A DNA stretch of 64,000 bases from Peromyscus leucopus (GCF_004664715.2 NC_051084.1:59701334-59765333); one strand, 5' to 3'; counted from the first letter of the stretch, positions 24,166-36,189 are shown. Numbers and translations are program-made. The notes: a model not told the origin generated them from the sequence alone.

Positions 24166-26013
24166 GGATGTAGTGCTTGAGGGACACAGGAAGGTACTGT
24201 GGAGTCAAGGAGCAAACATCCCCAACCTCAGCATTCCAGCTCTCCTGTAGCCATCGTGTATTGGCAAGGCAAACCCAGACTAGAAGGGAAGTGATCTCAT
24301 CGATGAGGTTCAAAGACAAGTGCCTGCTAGGCCCCAGTGTACTGTGAATAGGTATAGGGATCAGGTCTCTAAACATCCGGTCTCATCTCTATCACTAGAT
24401 GACAAACACAGCCTGCTACTCATCAATCACTCACGAAATCCCGTGGTGTTATATCATATGTTTATTTTCCCTAAAGTGGCTTAAATCCTTATATAGTCTA
24501 TGCTTATCTCCTCTCTTTGGGAAGAGAGTTATTCTCAGGGCCATCTCTAGCTCTTTGAACCATGGTATCTACACATGGTGTCTACACACGATACCAGTAA
24601 TCTGTTGACAGAATAAAGAAATCATTTACTAGACAAATATACATTTAGAAAGATAAATTAAGCCAAAGTTAGCCAAAGGGAGAAGTAGTAAAGAACAGAG
24701 GATTTTAAAAAAATGAATGAGAGAACAAGAGAACAAAATCAATAAAACTAAGGGTATTTTTTGGACAAAATTTTAACTATTAACTAGGGCATGAAATATA
24801 TATATAATATATATATATTAATATTATTAATAATAAAAAGAATGAAGCTGGTAAGTAACTTAGGTTACATAGCCAGGTTTAGATACTGAGCACAGCATAT
24901 ATGTCCCAAAATGCCATGTTATGAAACATTATAAATCATGAACATGTCACATTTTGTCAATTAAAAATTTTAAAATATACACTTGTACAAATATATTAGA
25001 TAATGAATTTGATGCACATATTCATAGTAGATAATGTCTCTACAAACTTCTTAAGTTTTTAGTAGACACACATTATATTTTGCAATTAATATTAGCATAC
25101 TTTGTAGCAAGCACATTAATCTCTGAAAAATAGCTCCTCATTAAATACATTTTGAAGAACTGGATATCAATATATTGAAGATGGAAAAAGTGAGTGTATA
25201 CACGATAGTACTGCAAATAAGGAGATTTATTTCCTATTACTTCAACTGAAGCCTATATTAAAAAATCATTACAATTCAGTTCATTTGCTCATCATCCTTA
25301 AATAGGCTTCATGTGTGTCGTTATAGCTGTAGGACGTTAAGTAAGGCAACCATTAGTGCTGTTCTCTGGTTTCTCTTCCTCTGAGCACCTGATAGGGTTG
25401 TAATTCCCTGAGTCCTCAAGTTATGTGTGGTCATGGTAACCAAGCAGGTCTGAAGAAAGGTGATGCATTTCTGAGGACCAGCACTTAGGAATCACATTGT
25501 CTTCCACGTATTCCTGCAGTTTATGCTGTTGTAGTGGTAGAGGCCTCACGGAATAAAGACGATGTGGAACAGGGAGTCCCTGACTACTTTATATGAACTA
25601 TAAAATGTGAGAGGTTCTGAAACCACTGAGACTTAGTAGCCATTTGTCTTGTCTCTGTTGCATGATATAATGATGTGAAGTGATACGGGATGAGTGTGAT
25701 TAAGTTGGGTTTTCTCAGGTGTCTCAATAGTTGGATGAAGGAGACAATCACATATTCGTATTTATTTATGGATTTGTTATATTGCCCTGGCTGTTCAGGG
25801 ACTTCTGGACTCCAGTGATCCCCTCACATAGCTGGAGTAACAGGTACCTGCCACCACGTGCAGTAAGCAGACGGTCGTAAGAGCAAGTTGTCAAACAACC
25901 AAGCAAGTGCCTGCTAGAGCTGTTGGCATCTGAGAGAACAGACCAGTTTGGTGAGGTCCAGGGATGGATTCATATGGAGTTGACACTGGGATTTGGCCTG
26001 GAAGAACCCTTAA
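24166..26013. other. Unassigned sequence with AT repeat and B1 remnant
   Basis: An AT-alternating tract lies at 24793-24835. A degenerate inverted B1/pB1 is visible at about 25760-25862 ('tattgccctggctgttcagg', 'gtacctgccaccacgtgca'). No gene was recognised. Confidence 0.42.
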
Positions 26014-26024
26014 CAGATTTCCAG

Positions 26025-26757
26025 TCAGAAAACTTTATTTTTCTTTATTAAGAAATTTTTTATTCATTTTACATACCAACTACAGATTCCCCCTCTCATT
26101 CCTCCTCCCGCTCTCCTGCTTCCAGTCTTCCTTACCCAACCCACTTCCCATCCCCTCCTGGGGGAGTCAGCAAAGCCTGGTACATTCAGTTGAGGCAGTT
26201 CCAAGCCACCACCTCCCATCAAGGCTGTGCCAGCTCATGCACTAGGGAAAGATCCTGATCCTACTGCCAGGAGCCCCTTAAACAGACCAAGTTACACAAC
26301 TGTCTCACTTATGCAGAGGGCCTAGTCCAGTCACATGTGGGCTCCATAGCTGTTGGTCCAAAGCTCATGATCTCCCACTAGCTTGGTTTGGTTGTCTCTA
26401 TAAGTTTCCTCATCATGATCTTGATGCTTTTAGCTCATAGAATCCATCTTCTCTCTCTTCGACTGGACTCCTGGAGCTCAGTCTGGTGCCTGGCTGGGGA
26501 TCTGTACATCTGCTTCCATCAGTTACTAGATAAAGGCTCTATGATGACAGGTTATTCACCAGCCTGATTACTGGAGCAGGCCAGCTCAGGCACCCTCTCT
26601 ACTATTGCTAGTAGTCTAAACTGAGGTCGTCCTTGGGGATTCCTGGGAACTTCCCTAGCACCAGGTTTCTCCCTATCCCCATGATGTCTCTCCCTACCAA
26701 GATATCTCTTTCATTGCTCTCCCACTCTGTCCCTGTTCCAGCTCGACCATCCCATTC
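26025..26757 (-). mobile_element. L1 3' end, 5'-truncated
   Basis: The plus strand is the antisense of a rodent L1 3' UTR. A T/A-rich end (26036-26065) is followed by 'ttcattttacataccaacta', a pyrimidine tract (26090-26160), 'agttgaggcagttccaagcc', 'tgggctccatagctgttggt', 'tcctggagctcagtctggtg', 'tctgcttccatcagttacta', 'accaggtttctccctatccc' and 'gctcgaccatcccattc'. Imperfect candidate target duplications are CAGATTTCCAG (26014-26024) and CAGATTTGCAG (26845-26855). Confidence 0.75.
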
Positions 26758-26794
26758 AGGGGGAAGAGAACATAAGGGAATGGGATGGTTGAGC
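26758..26794 (+). mobile_element. Inverted L1 segment at the truncation point
   Basis: The 17-base arm at 26741-26757 (gctcgaccatcccattc) is followed at 26778-26794 by its reverse complement with one mismatch (gaatgggatggttgagc). The flip of orientation at the 5' break is the signature of twin-primed L1 integration. The inverted part is short. Confidence 0.5.
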
Positions 26795-27983
26795 AGAAAT
26801 CTCTTAAAGAAGCATCCTAAGGTGAGCAGTAGGGTGGACTTAAGCAGATTTGCAGAATAACAAAAGGCTTGACAATTGGAATGTCAATACTCACAACAGA
26901 TATTTGGATCACATCCAGAAGTGGAGAATGCATCAGAGTACAAATGCTGGTTTTGAACACTGACTTGCTATCTGGGCCATCTTGAGTATGCTACAAAGCT
27001 GTCTACTTCTCAGGTTCATTGGCTGAAAACTAGGGAGTGTAAACCAGCCCCATAAAATGGCTGTGGAAGTTACAGGACATGAAATCTTCTCTGGTGTAAC
27101 AAAATGCTTTCCATATAAGATGTGATCTCATTATGTACAAAACATAGGTCTTACTGTTATCACTGCTAAAACTGTACAGGTCATAATAACTTCACTGACA
27201 CAGATGAGGAAAGCTTGGGCAATAGGTGTGGACAGACTTGACCTAGAGGGGAAGGAATTAAAAAAACAAACAAACAAAAAACAAAAAACCATTTGACCTG
27301 GGAACTCCTTGGAGCAGTCAGAGCTGGGATGCCCTGGGGATTAGAAAGATTCTAGAACACAGCTTATGAAATGATAGCCAACCAAATCCCCTTATGCCTG
27401 TTCATCTTTTTTTACAGTAAGGAGAATCTAATTTTACTCTTAAGACTATAAATAAAGGGAGTGCTTAAGCGAATTCAGTCCCCCAGAGCAGAAGAAAGGG
27501 ACAATTACAGGGCCCCAAGTATACCCATCACATACAGAGGCTTGCCGCGTCCTTGGCAATCAGACAAGTGCATTTCAAGCTTTGCTGAATACATTCTTGT
27601 AGTAGAATTTGTCCATCTAAGTGCTTATGGGTGTAGTTTTATGCCTTTCAGTGCAATATCTTAATGCAGATGCTGGGTATAAATAAGATAGGAATGGGAG
27701 AATGAGCATGACTTGCAGCTCTGAACTCTGTACCACACTGTGAGCTATGTTCTGTTTTGAAATCATCATCTCCCACCTCTCTGGGTCTGAGCATAGCCGT
27801 TAACAAGAGAGACCTCTAAGTGGGTCGTTATCTTTTCTTCTTTGTCCAAAGACCAGGAGCAAGCAGAGTGGGAGAAAAGCTTCGTGTACTGTTTACCCTA
27901 TTTTTGTAGGCAGTCAACAGTTTTGTCTATACACTGCAATGGCCTTTGGAATCAGTACCTTGGGTAGCATTAGAAAAATTGCA
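26795..27983. other. Unassigned sequence
   Basis: No gene or recognised repeat, apart from an A/C-rich simple stretch at 27260-27290. Confidence 0.45.
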
Positions 27984-28165
27984 GCCAGGTGGGGGTGGTG
28001 CATGCCTTTAATCCCAGCACTCGGGAGGCAGAGACAGATGGATCTCTGTGAGTTTGAGGCCAGCCTGGTGTATAGAGCGAGATCCAGGACAGGCAACAAA
28101 ACTACACAGAGAAACCCTGTCTCGAAAATAAATAAATAAATTAATTAATTGATTGAAAAAAAAGA
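27984..28165 (+). mobile_element. B1 SINE with AAAT-rich tail
   Basis: 'gccaggtgggggtggtgcat', 'gcctttaatcccagcactcg', 'gaggccagcctggtgtatag', 'agatccaggacaggcaacaa' and 'gaaaccctgtctcgaaaata' give a full-length B1. The tail has mutated to AAAT/TTAA repeats (28128-28152). Confidence 0.92.
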
Positions 28166-28389
28166 AAATTTGCACTGTCTTATGAGGAACATAGTAGCCT
28201 TTCTCGTCTTCAGTGTTCTCACCTAAAAGGATAAAAAGATAGTTAAGCACATCATCTTTGAAGCGACACTTAGAGGATGAAACGATGAAGCAAGCTCCTA
28301 ATCTCCTAAAATTGTTAAACGAAGTTGAATGTCTTATTTGTCAAGTTATCAATATGGAGTTACATATGTGTTGTGAGAATTTCTTCCCC
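28166..28389. other. Unassigned sequence
   Basis: Short interval with no recognised feature between the B1 and the L1-like region. Confidence 0.4.
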
Positions 28390-29930
28390 GGGAGACATAA
28401 ACAATGTCTGTCTCCTACTTCTAAGGTCCCAGAGACACACCAAAGTAGGATTCCACCAGGCTTCACCCTGGGGAACCAATAAGTTGATTAGGCCTATGTA
28501 TAGAGCACAGAGTGTCCTAATGGAGGTGGCATGGGCTAGGGGTTGTTGGCAGAAGCATGGCGTCCGTAGAGCAGTCACACTGGAAAGTCTTTACCCAGTA
28601 TAGATGATAGTTTTTCCCATGGCCAATGGAGCTTCCTTTGTTAGCCTTCCTCAGGATATTCTAGTACCTCCCCGAGTCACATGAAATTCAGGCCCGGTTG
28701 CAAGTAAATGGCTAGAAAGAGGGGCTGGAATGCTCAGGTGAGGGTCTTACTCTTGGGTCCTATGCCCCTTCTCACTCCTCTCCTACTAGGCAATGTCAGA
28801 GGCTCACATACCATAATGGACACTCCAAAGTAGGCACAGCAGACCTCCTGAAGATGACAGTTGTTTGGCTGAATGACAAGTACCCTGTAACACTCCACTC
28901 CTCCCTCTGGATCTTAACATTCTTCCTGACCTCTCTCTTCTGAAATGGTTCCTGAGCCTTGGAGCAGATAACAGAGATGCCCATTCTCCTCTAACTCCAA
29001 TGGGGTACTGGGACTTTATACCCTCTCATCAGTCTGTCTCTGGAATTGGTTGAGTCTTGGAGGCAGTCTTTTTACTATAGAACACAAGTGATTTAAAGGA
29101 TCAGAATTGGAGACAGAAAAATATTCAAACAGACACTGACAACAGAAATAACCTATGGGTGTAAACACAAGTGTTGGGAAATCACCTTATCTCACATATG
29201 AGGTTCACTTGACAAAATGGAAGTCATTTCCCCACTGGGGCATGTGGCGTCCCCAGTCATGGTTTTTGCTTATTCTCTCATCACTAGATGTGGACTCCCA
29301 CTGTGGAGTAAGTAGGCTTTAGGTCCAAACAGAAAATGGGTTTTGTCCTCAACCATTCATGCCACTATTATAGTAACTGGGCACATCTTGCCTGGTGTTT
29401 CTATCCCATAGCATGTGGGATCTCCAGATGAGTAGGATCTGGGTGCTAATTTCCCCCAGCAGCCTTCATAGCTCCTTCTAGCACTACACAAGTTAGCCAG
29501 AGGGAATTCCTGACTCAGTCATAGTTCTGTTCATACAACCTGACTGACCATAAAGCTCCTAAGAATTTCACAGTGACCCCTGGCCTCTGCATCCTTAGTA
29601 AACTGGTCACTCCTTTGTAAGAACTCCTTCGAGTGTACTTGTTTGTCTCTCCAGGGGGCTTCCAAATCTGTAACATCGGGTAGAGGTTAGCATTAGGTCA
29701 TTAATGCTGTGAAACACTCTTACAGAGGATGGGCAGGTCTAAAACATAATATCCTGGACTACCATCCCATGACAAATGGTAGGTTATGAAGACAGTCTTA
29801 GGGAAGCATTCTTAAAGTCTGTTGCCATCTATTCCAAGGAAGTGATTTCAGAAGTTGGTGACTAAAGAGATGCTAAGGTCAGACAGACGTAAGGAGGTCT
29901 AATAGGGCGTGAAGAGCTTTCGTCCTTCAT
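28390..29930. repeat. Probable old rodent L1 (Lx-type) or ERV-derived sequence
   Basis: Several words recall dispersed mouse repeats: 'gcttcaccctggggaaccaa', 'cagaagcatggcgtccg', 'tgccactattatagtaactg', 'ggcacatcttgcctggtgtt', 'gtgggatctccagatgagta', 'ctccttctagcactacacaa'. I cannot fix the family, boundaries or orientation. Frames of 60 to 92 codons inside have no functional meaning I can see. Confidence 0.38.
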
Positions 29931-30594
29931 GTCACTGGTTTCCTCCACAGATCCATGTTTTCTGCAGTGGCATGAATCAGAAACATTCAGTGCTCTGTAA
30001 TTCTCAGTCATTCATGCTCCTCTTTATTGCAGCAAGCCACAGTTTTATATAAAATTCACATATACTTTCCATATGATCAGTGGATGACCAGGAGAAATGA
30101 AAGTAAACATCTTCACAAAGACCCTGCTTCAATATCAATAACAGCTTTCTTTGTAATGGGCAAAATTGAACAGAAGAAAATGACCATCACTTGGTAAGTC
30201 AGTGGGGCAGTTCATCCTACATTCCGGAGATGGAATGCCAGTGAGAAACAATGAGAAATCAACGACCTGATACACACAACAGTATCAAAAATGTGCAGTT
30301 TTAAGATGCCCAGTGTAAACGTCTATGTGTGTAGGGACTCCATTTATTTAGTGTTTTACAAAGTGAACTTTGTAGAAATAAAACAGACATCCCTGATTAT
30401 CATGGGTTCTAAGAGGGGAAAGGTAAGAGAAGAACTTCCTGAGTAGCAGAAGTGTTCCACACTGTGACTGTTGTAGTTAGAGGGTCAGACACATCTGTCA
30501 AAACACATGCACTGGACGCAGGAGTTTCATAATAGGTAATTTAAAGAACTAAGCTAAAGAATTGTTATTCTTAGAATGAATAGAAGACACTAGA
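29931..30594. other. Unassigned sequence
   Basis: No recognised gene or repeat. Confidence 0.45.
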
Positions 30595-30815
30595 TGATGG
30601 CACGTACTTGCACACACAAGCAGCTAAATGGAATCAGTAGGTATTAAAATTAAAAACAAAAGAAGAAAAATACCTCAAGTTATGAGGGGAAAGTGGTGTG
30701 TGTGTGTGGGAGGGGAAGAGAGGAAGAATTTGAGTGGAGGGCTGGGGTAGATTTGATCTAAATATATTGTATGCATGTAATTTTAAATTATATATACACA
30801 CATATATTTAAAGAA
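30595..30815 (+). mobile_element. Lx (rodent L1) 3' end
   Basis: The terminal words 'gtagatttgatctaaatata' and 'ttgtatgcatgtaatttt' match the sense 3' end of rodent Lx/F-type L1s. They are preceded by the purine-rich 'gggaggggaagagaggaag' and 'gagtggagggctggg'. The 5' edge is uncertain. Confidence 0.58.
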
Positions 30816-30824
30816 TGACACACA

Positions 30825-31110
30825 GTGTCTGGGAAGATAGTTCAGTAGTCAAACACCCATGACATAAGCCTGAACACTGCAGATTAGATACTCAGAACCC
30901 ATCAAAATGTTGGGTGGATGTGGTTTCCCACCAGTAATTCCAACTCTCAGCCGGAAGAGGAGGATCCCCGAGCAGGGTGGACAGCTTGGTGTTCAATTGA
31001 GAGACCCTACCTCAGTGGACCAGGTGGAGAATAATTAAAAAAGACTCTCTACATCTTTACAGCATGCACATGGACTTACATACACGCGTGTTCTTCACAC
31101 ATGCAACACA
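30825..31110 (+). mobile_element. B4-like SINE
   Basis: An ID-like start 'tgtctgggaagatagttcag' is followed by 'ttgggtggatgtggtttccc', 'gagaggaggatccccgagcag' without its first bases, and 'ttgagagaccctacctcagt', then a CA/TG-rich tail with 'acatggacttacatacacgc'. This is the ID plus B1 order of B4. Confidence 0.6.
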
Positions 31111-31995
31111 CATACCACACAGAGAGACATATTAAAGAATCCTTCAACTTCTGAAATAGTCTGTATAAAAGAAACCATGAATCTAGATATTAAATATTTA
31201 GCTTTCTTAATAGTGCAGATTTACATATTGGAGCCTACCATAAAGATTTGGTTATGGTGAACAAAGTAAGACAAAGTGTGAACTAAAAACAAACAAGTTG
31301 TTAGGAAGACCAGGTTTACCAGGGCATTTTTTTTTTTTTTTTGCAAAGCCCTTCTACAATATGTTCATATGTTCTGCGAGCTGACATTTGTCCAAACATT
31401 TTTTCAGAGCTACTTTTAAGTAACTTACTATTTTAGCATCTCTCCAGAAACATTTTTCCCCCTCAGATTCCACCTTCACAGCTGTGTTTTAAGTGTTATA
31501 ATACCAATGTATCTTTGTCCAAAGTGACAAAATTATATACATTTCATCCTAAAGAAAAGAGAGCTCGAGAGAGAAGAGCACCTGCAGCCAGCCTTTTGTG
31601 TATTGTCGGCTTGTCATGTTTACATATTACATTGAGCTGCTTTTATGGAGAAAGCTAGCATTCCGAGATAAGATAGCATTTAAAATGAGACATCATACAA
31701 GAAGGATCTGCAAAACTTGACATTTTAATTCTTTTTTAAAATGAGCATGCAAAAATCAAATATTGTATTGGTGAGCACACCATGGAACACTGGAAGGCAT
31801 AAGAAATCAAAATTAATATGTGAAGGCTAGAACGCTTTTTATAATTTTTGCCTTGTATCTGTGAGACCTATTTGGATTATGTATTCTTTGCTGGATTGAT
31901 AACATAGTAGAGACATTTTTCCTTACTTCTTTGTAATGTAAGACTCATCCTGGCTACAGCTTGTTTAGCTGTTCATTGCATGATATTTTGTTTAG
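31111..31995. other. Unassigned sequence, possibly conserved non-coding
   Basis: No transposon text was recognised at 31560-31770. That tract mixes 'gagctgcttttatggagaaa', 'gataagatagcatttaaaat' (a GATA site) and an octamer-like ATGCAAA at 31747-31753. A T run at 31327-31342 is simple sequence. Confidence 0.3.
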
Positions 31996-32145
31996 GCTGC
32001 AAGGATGGCTCAGTGGTTAAGAGCACTTAGTATTTTTCCAAAGGATGGGAGTTTGATTTCTAGTACCAATATCAGGAAGCTGAGAACTGCCTGTACCTTC
32101 GACTTCAAGAGAATCTAGTATTTCTGCACTATAGAGCATTTACAG

Positions 32146-32195
<50 letters not shown>
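31996..32195 (+). mobile_element. B3-like SINE with (CA)n tail
   Basis: 'ggctgcaaggatggctcagt' and 'ggttaagagcacttagtatt' form a tRNA-like 5' end. The body is diverged, and the element passes into (AC)n at 32148-32195. The microsatellite is the element's tail. Confidence 0.72.
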
Positions 32196-32197
<2 letters not shown>

Positions 32198-32429
32198 TTT
32201 TCTGCATTAATATTAAATAGAGAGATTTTGTTTGCCTCAATCTCAGAACCATTGCTGACATCACCATCTCCAAGTTGGTAATGATGATGTTTGTTACATT
32301 CTGACGTTCAATGATTTTGGAGTCTTTTTTTTTTTTTCAATGTAGTATTTCAAAGCTGGTGAAAGATTGCCTTTAGAAAACAATGCAACTGTGTAGGACA
32401 AATTGCTAAATGGTCTTATTAAAAAAAAA
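32196..32429. other. Unassigned sequence with a T run
   Basis: A 12-base T run at 32326-32337 is the only notable feature. Confidence 0.4.
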
Positions 32430-32870
32430 TCCAGAGCTAGATATTGGAGTGAAAAGCCGAGAGATCAGAAAAGCAGAAAGAAGCCAGCCATGTTCTTACT
32501 TGGAGATCTCCATTTGGAGAACCTATCCCAAAGAGAGCTACTTCCTGTAGTCCATGCCTATATGCCTTTCTGTTCTGCATCTCATTTCCTCTCTCTGCCC
32601 AGCTACATCATTTCCTGTCTGTCTATACAGACCTCCAGACCTTTATGGTTAACTAGTGTTGGAATTTAAGGCATGGGCCACCACACCTGGCTCTGTTTCC
32701 AGTGTGCCCTTGAACTCACAGAGATCCAGATAGATCCCTGCCTCCTGTGTGTAGGATTAAAGGTGTGTGCTACCATTGCCTAACTTCTATGTCTAATATA
32801 GTAGCTGGCTTTTTCCTCTGACCCTCAGATAAACCTTATTGGGGGACACAGATAAAATATCACCACACAA
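32430..32870. repeat. Cricetid-type composite repeat, copy 2
   Basis: This is the longer homologue of 11948-12225. It contains two B1-like inverted units ('aaggcatgggccaccacacc' at about 32670 and 'gattaaaggtgtgtgctacc' at about 32756, with 'gaactcacagagatccagat' between). It ends in 'cttattgggggacacagata' and 'aaatatcaccaca'. The presence of both B1-like units and an AATAAA-poor end leaves SINE-composite or LTR identity open. Confidence 0.6.
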
Positions 32871-34778
32871 CTGCACAATGTTTGCGTGTGCACAATGTAT
32901 GCTATGCACAATATAGTTTGTTTATTGCAAATAATTTTCCAGAAGAGAGTACAGAAATCCATCATGCCTACTCTGATGAGAATGAGGTAGAGAAAGTTGT
33001 TTACCTAAGAGTGTCAGTGCAGGGGTGTGGCAAACTCTCCCTCAAACTCGTGTCTTGTGACTTCGTGTTTCATCCCAGCACTGTTGAGAAGCTATTCTTC
33101 CTTCCCAGGAAGGTGATAATGGAGCTTCCAGGTTGGACCTGTGGCTGTCATGCTTTCTGAGTTGCACGGCCAGACAGAGCATTAAAAGAGAGGAATAGAG
33201 TGCTGACCATGTGGAAACCCACCATGGGCAGACCCAGTCCCGATTCATGATGAACAGTGATAATGTACAGGATTAGTGTTGTGTGCAGTGGTTGGGGGCT
33301 CTACATGCCATGATTTATGAATCTCCAGGAAAACATCTCTAGTTTTACACCATAGTCCTCACTCCAATTCAAGTTCAAATTTCTTTGTCATTTTGGTGAG
33401 TATATTAAAAAATGCTATAAAATATAGTCTTTATATCTATTAGATAAAGAGATTTCCAGCATATTTACCTAAGTGACACTTAAATATTGAGTATGTATAA
33501 TGGGTTAGATGATATTCAAGTAGCTAGAAGTGAGTAATACAAGAAACAAAGGCCTGGCACTTCATGGAAGGTTTGATCATTCTTATTGATAATTGTTATA
33601 AATTTGCTTCTGCCTAAATCAGTGCATTTTGTGAGGATCTTGAAGTTAATGGAATCAGTAGTTAATAGGGGGCGGGGTGTGTGTCCCATCCTCAGAGAAT
33701 TTGAGACTTGGTTATTATGAGGATACGGTAGGTAGATTTTGTATCTGCCTCAGTGAGAAGAAAGGTCTACCTCGAAGCATTGAACAAAACATATTCCCAT
33801 GGGCCAATCTGTGACTCTGGAGGAGAGGGAAGAAATGAGCCCTTCAGATATCAGTGCCTGTGGGAGGGTGAAGTGTCCCTGCTGGCTGCAGCTGGTCTTG
33901 GTCATGTTCCTTTGGCTTGGTGAGGTGATGTGATGTATTTGGGGTTTGGCAAGAGCCTGGCTTCAAGCTTCAGGTTGGGTCCACATTTGTTCCACAGCTT
34001 TCAGGTTTGATTTACATGGCAGTTCAGGAGGACAAGCTGTATGTAATGCCAGGACAGGTTTGCAGCTTCTCCTGGTGCCATACCGGCTATCATGCCATCA
34101 TCCAAAGCAGGTATCATGGCCCAGCTCCCAATCGATGATCAGCAGGGGCTTTAGCTACTACGAGGCTACAGCAAATGGTATAGTTAGGCTGGGTTAGAAG
34201 CAGAGCAGTGAGGTGGATGAGAAAGGATAAATATTTAAACAGTAATTTAATCAAAACAAATGTGCGAACAAAACCTTAAGAACTGTACTATCTGATATAA
34301 ATTGTTTATGAAAATATGTTCACTTTCTTGCTTTTTTTCTCATTATTTTACCTACCATTTTATATTCTCCCATTTCTGCTATTCTTTTTCCCTTTCAGAC
34401 CTAGTTTCCTTCCATAATATAAGACCACACTTAGACAAATGATACAATTGAAATAAGCTTAATTTAGTGGCTTCCAGCTGACTCTCCAGGATTCCAAAGC
34501 CAGTTAGGCCTGACTTTCCATCGGGGAAGCAGGCCAGTGCAAGCACACCTGCTCCTCTGTTGGTACCATTAGGTTGCAGCAGCTCAAAGGACGCCAGAAT
34601 TATAGGTCTGGGAGCATCTTTACACCTCTCTCCAGCTGACCGACTAAAGGTCTACAAGTGTTTCTCTGCAGCATTGCCTTTAGAGTCCTGCTTACGTCTA
34701 TGCAAAAGGTCCATAAAAGAGACACAGCAATGGATACTCAATATCACTTATGGAATTTTAAATTTTAGGGGGGGAGGG

Positions 34779-34780
<2 letters not shown>
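32871..34780. other. Unassigned sequence
   Basis: No gene or recognised repeat. A 92-codon plus frame (32882-33160) and an 83-codon plus frame (33946-34197) have no family resemblance. The 33880-34190 part is more GC-rich than its surroundings. Confidence 0.42.
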
Positions 34781-34841
<61 letters not shown>

Positions 34842-34992
34842 CACTCAAATGCCAGAGAATGCATGTGGAAGTCCAAAGACAATTTGCAGGAATTTGTTCT
34901 CTCTTTCCATCATGTATCTTCCAGGCACTGAAACTCAGATCATCAGACTTGACAGCAAGCACCCTTCCCCACTGAGCCATCTTGCTGGCCAC
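34781..34992 (-). mobile_element. tRNA-derived SINE (RSINE/B3-like) with (GA)n tail
   Basis: A (GA)n of about 29 units (34781-34839), with a G-rich leader at 34768-34780, is followed by antisense SINE text: 'aatgcatgtggaagtccaaa', 'ccaggcactgaaactcagat', 'gacagcaagcacccttcccc', 'actgagccatcttgctggcc'. The purine tract lies at the SINE 3' end. Confidence 0.65.
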
Positions 34993-35300
34993 TAATTCTG
35001 AAACTTTCTAAAGTAACAGATCAGTTGTGACTTTTCATGGCATTGTTCATTTCTAGTATGTTTCTAGCAAAAATAACTAAGAAATTTTGGTATGAGATAC
35101 TGATCTTAAAATCAACCAAGGTAAGGATTTCTTACAAATAAATAGCATTTGCTTTATCGTACTCCATAAGCCATGTTTTCAATTTTGCAGAGATTATATA
35201 CTGATTCCTTCAAATATCTATTCAAATAGATATTTCAAATATATATTTTAGCATGTTCCCAGAAATACATGGTAATAGAATTATACATTTTTTTAAAAAT
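34993..35300. other. Unassigned AT-rich sequence
   Basis: Short AT-rich interval with a small direct repeat, 'caaatatctattcaaat/agatatttcaaatatata' near 35212-35245. No gene was seen. Confidence 0.4.
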
Positions 35301-35413
35301 AGGCAGATCTCTGTGAGTTCGAGCCCAGCCTGGTCTACAAAGTGAGTTCCAGGAAAGGCGCAAAGCTACACAGAGAAACCCTGTCTCGAAAAACAAAGAA
35401 AAAAATTTTTTTT
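35301..35413 (+). mobile_element. B1 SINE, 5'-truncated
   Basis: Starts within the B1 body at 'ggcagatctctgtgagttcg' and continues 'cagcctggtctacaaagtga', 'gttccaggaaaggcgcaaag', 'gagaaaccctgtctcgaaaa' and an A-rich tail. It is the least diverged SINE noticed and carries the cricetid 'ggaaaggcgcaaagct' variant. Confidence 0.92.
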
Positions 35414-35429
35414 AAAATTTAAGATATTT

Positions 35430-35637
35430 TATGTGCATGAGTGCTTTGAGATTACATGTACATCTGTACACAACATGCATGCCTGGTGCGAGAGTAGGTC
35501 AGAAGAGGACGTTGGATCCCCTGGAACTGGAGTTATGGATAATTGTGAGCCCTTTGCCTGAGGTGGGTGCTGGGACACAGTTCAGCTTCTATGCAGGAAC
35601 AAGTACTCTTAACCACCGAGGCGTCTCTCCAGCCCCA
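35430..35637 (-). mobile_element. B3 SINE
   Basis: Antisense B3: 'gtgcatgagtgctttgagat', 'atgcatgcctggtgcgagag', 'gttggatcccctggaactgg', 'tggataattgtgagcccttt', 'tactcttaaccaccgaggcg', 'tctctccagcccc'. Nearly full length. Confidence 0.85.
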
Positions 35638-36189
35638 GTTGTATAACTCTTAAGAAATATTTTCTGGGGAATACTATATGCAAATTTACCGTTTAAATAA
35701 TCTGCATATATTTCGCAAGAGGGAATGCTTTTTAGTATGTCATGCCACAGTTTGCCCTCTTTCTGAACTCTACTTAAAAAGCTCCTTGAAGATTTTCATG
35801 TGTATTTAATAATTCATCACGATGAAAAATCCTTCCACACAAAATACTTTCTTAGCTTTAACTATATTTACATTTACCTATCGGACATTGATGGCGTAGA
35901 AAGGAATAAATTGTGAGCTTTGATAAAGTGTATTCATTATCTGGCTTCCATGTTTGTTCATCGGAAGGACTGTTTTCTGGTGAAAATTAAATTATATTCT
36001 ATTGTTGTGGAAAATGGTATATTCTTAAATTATGAGGACTAGTCCTTTGTTTTTGTGTTTTAATGATATGTGACCAACAAATAATAACTGTCCAGATCTG
36101 AAGTGCTCAGACTGATGAGTGCTGACAGTTAGGTACATCTACACTCAAAACATACAAGAGGCAAAAGTCTCCTTACCTCCCTGACAGAG
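35638..36189. other. Unassigned AT-rich sequence
   Basis: No recognised feature. Confidence 0.45.

Noticed and set aside
25964..26860. Plus-strand frames at 25964-26245 and 26633-26860
   Set aside because: Both are antisense reads of an L1 3' UTR.
33880..34200. Slightly GC-rich stretch as a possible CpG island or exon
   Set aside because: CpG dinucleotides are few, frames are short, and no convincing splice pair was found.
34560..34931. 123-codon plus-strand frame
   Set aside because: About a quarter of it is an Arg-Glu run from the (GA)n microsatellite, and the rest enters a SINE.
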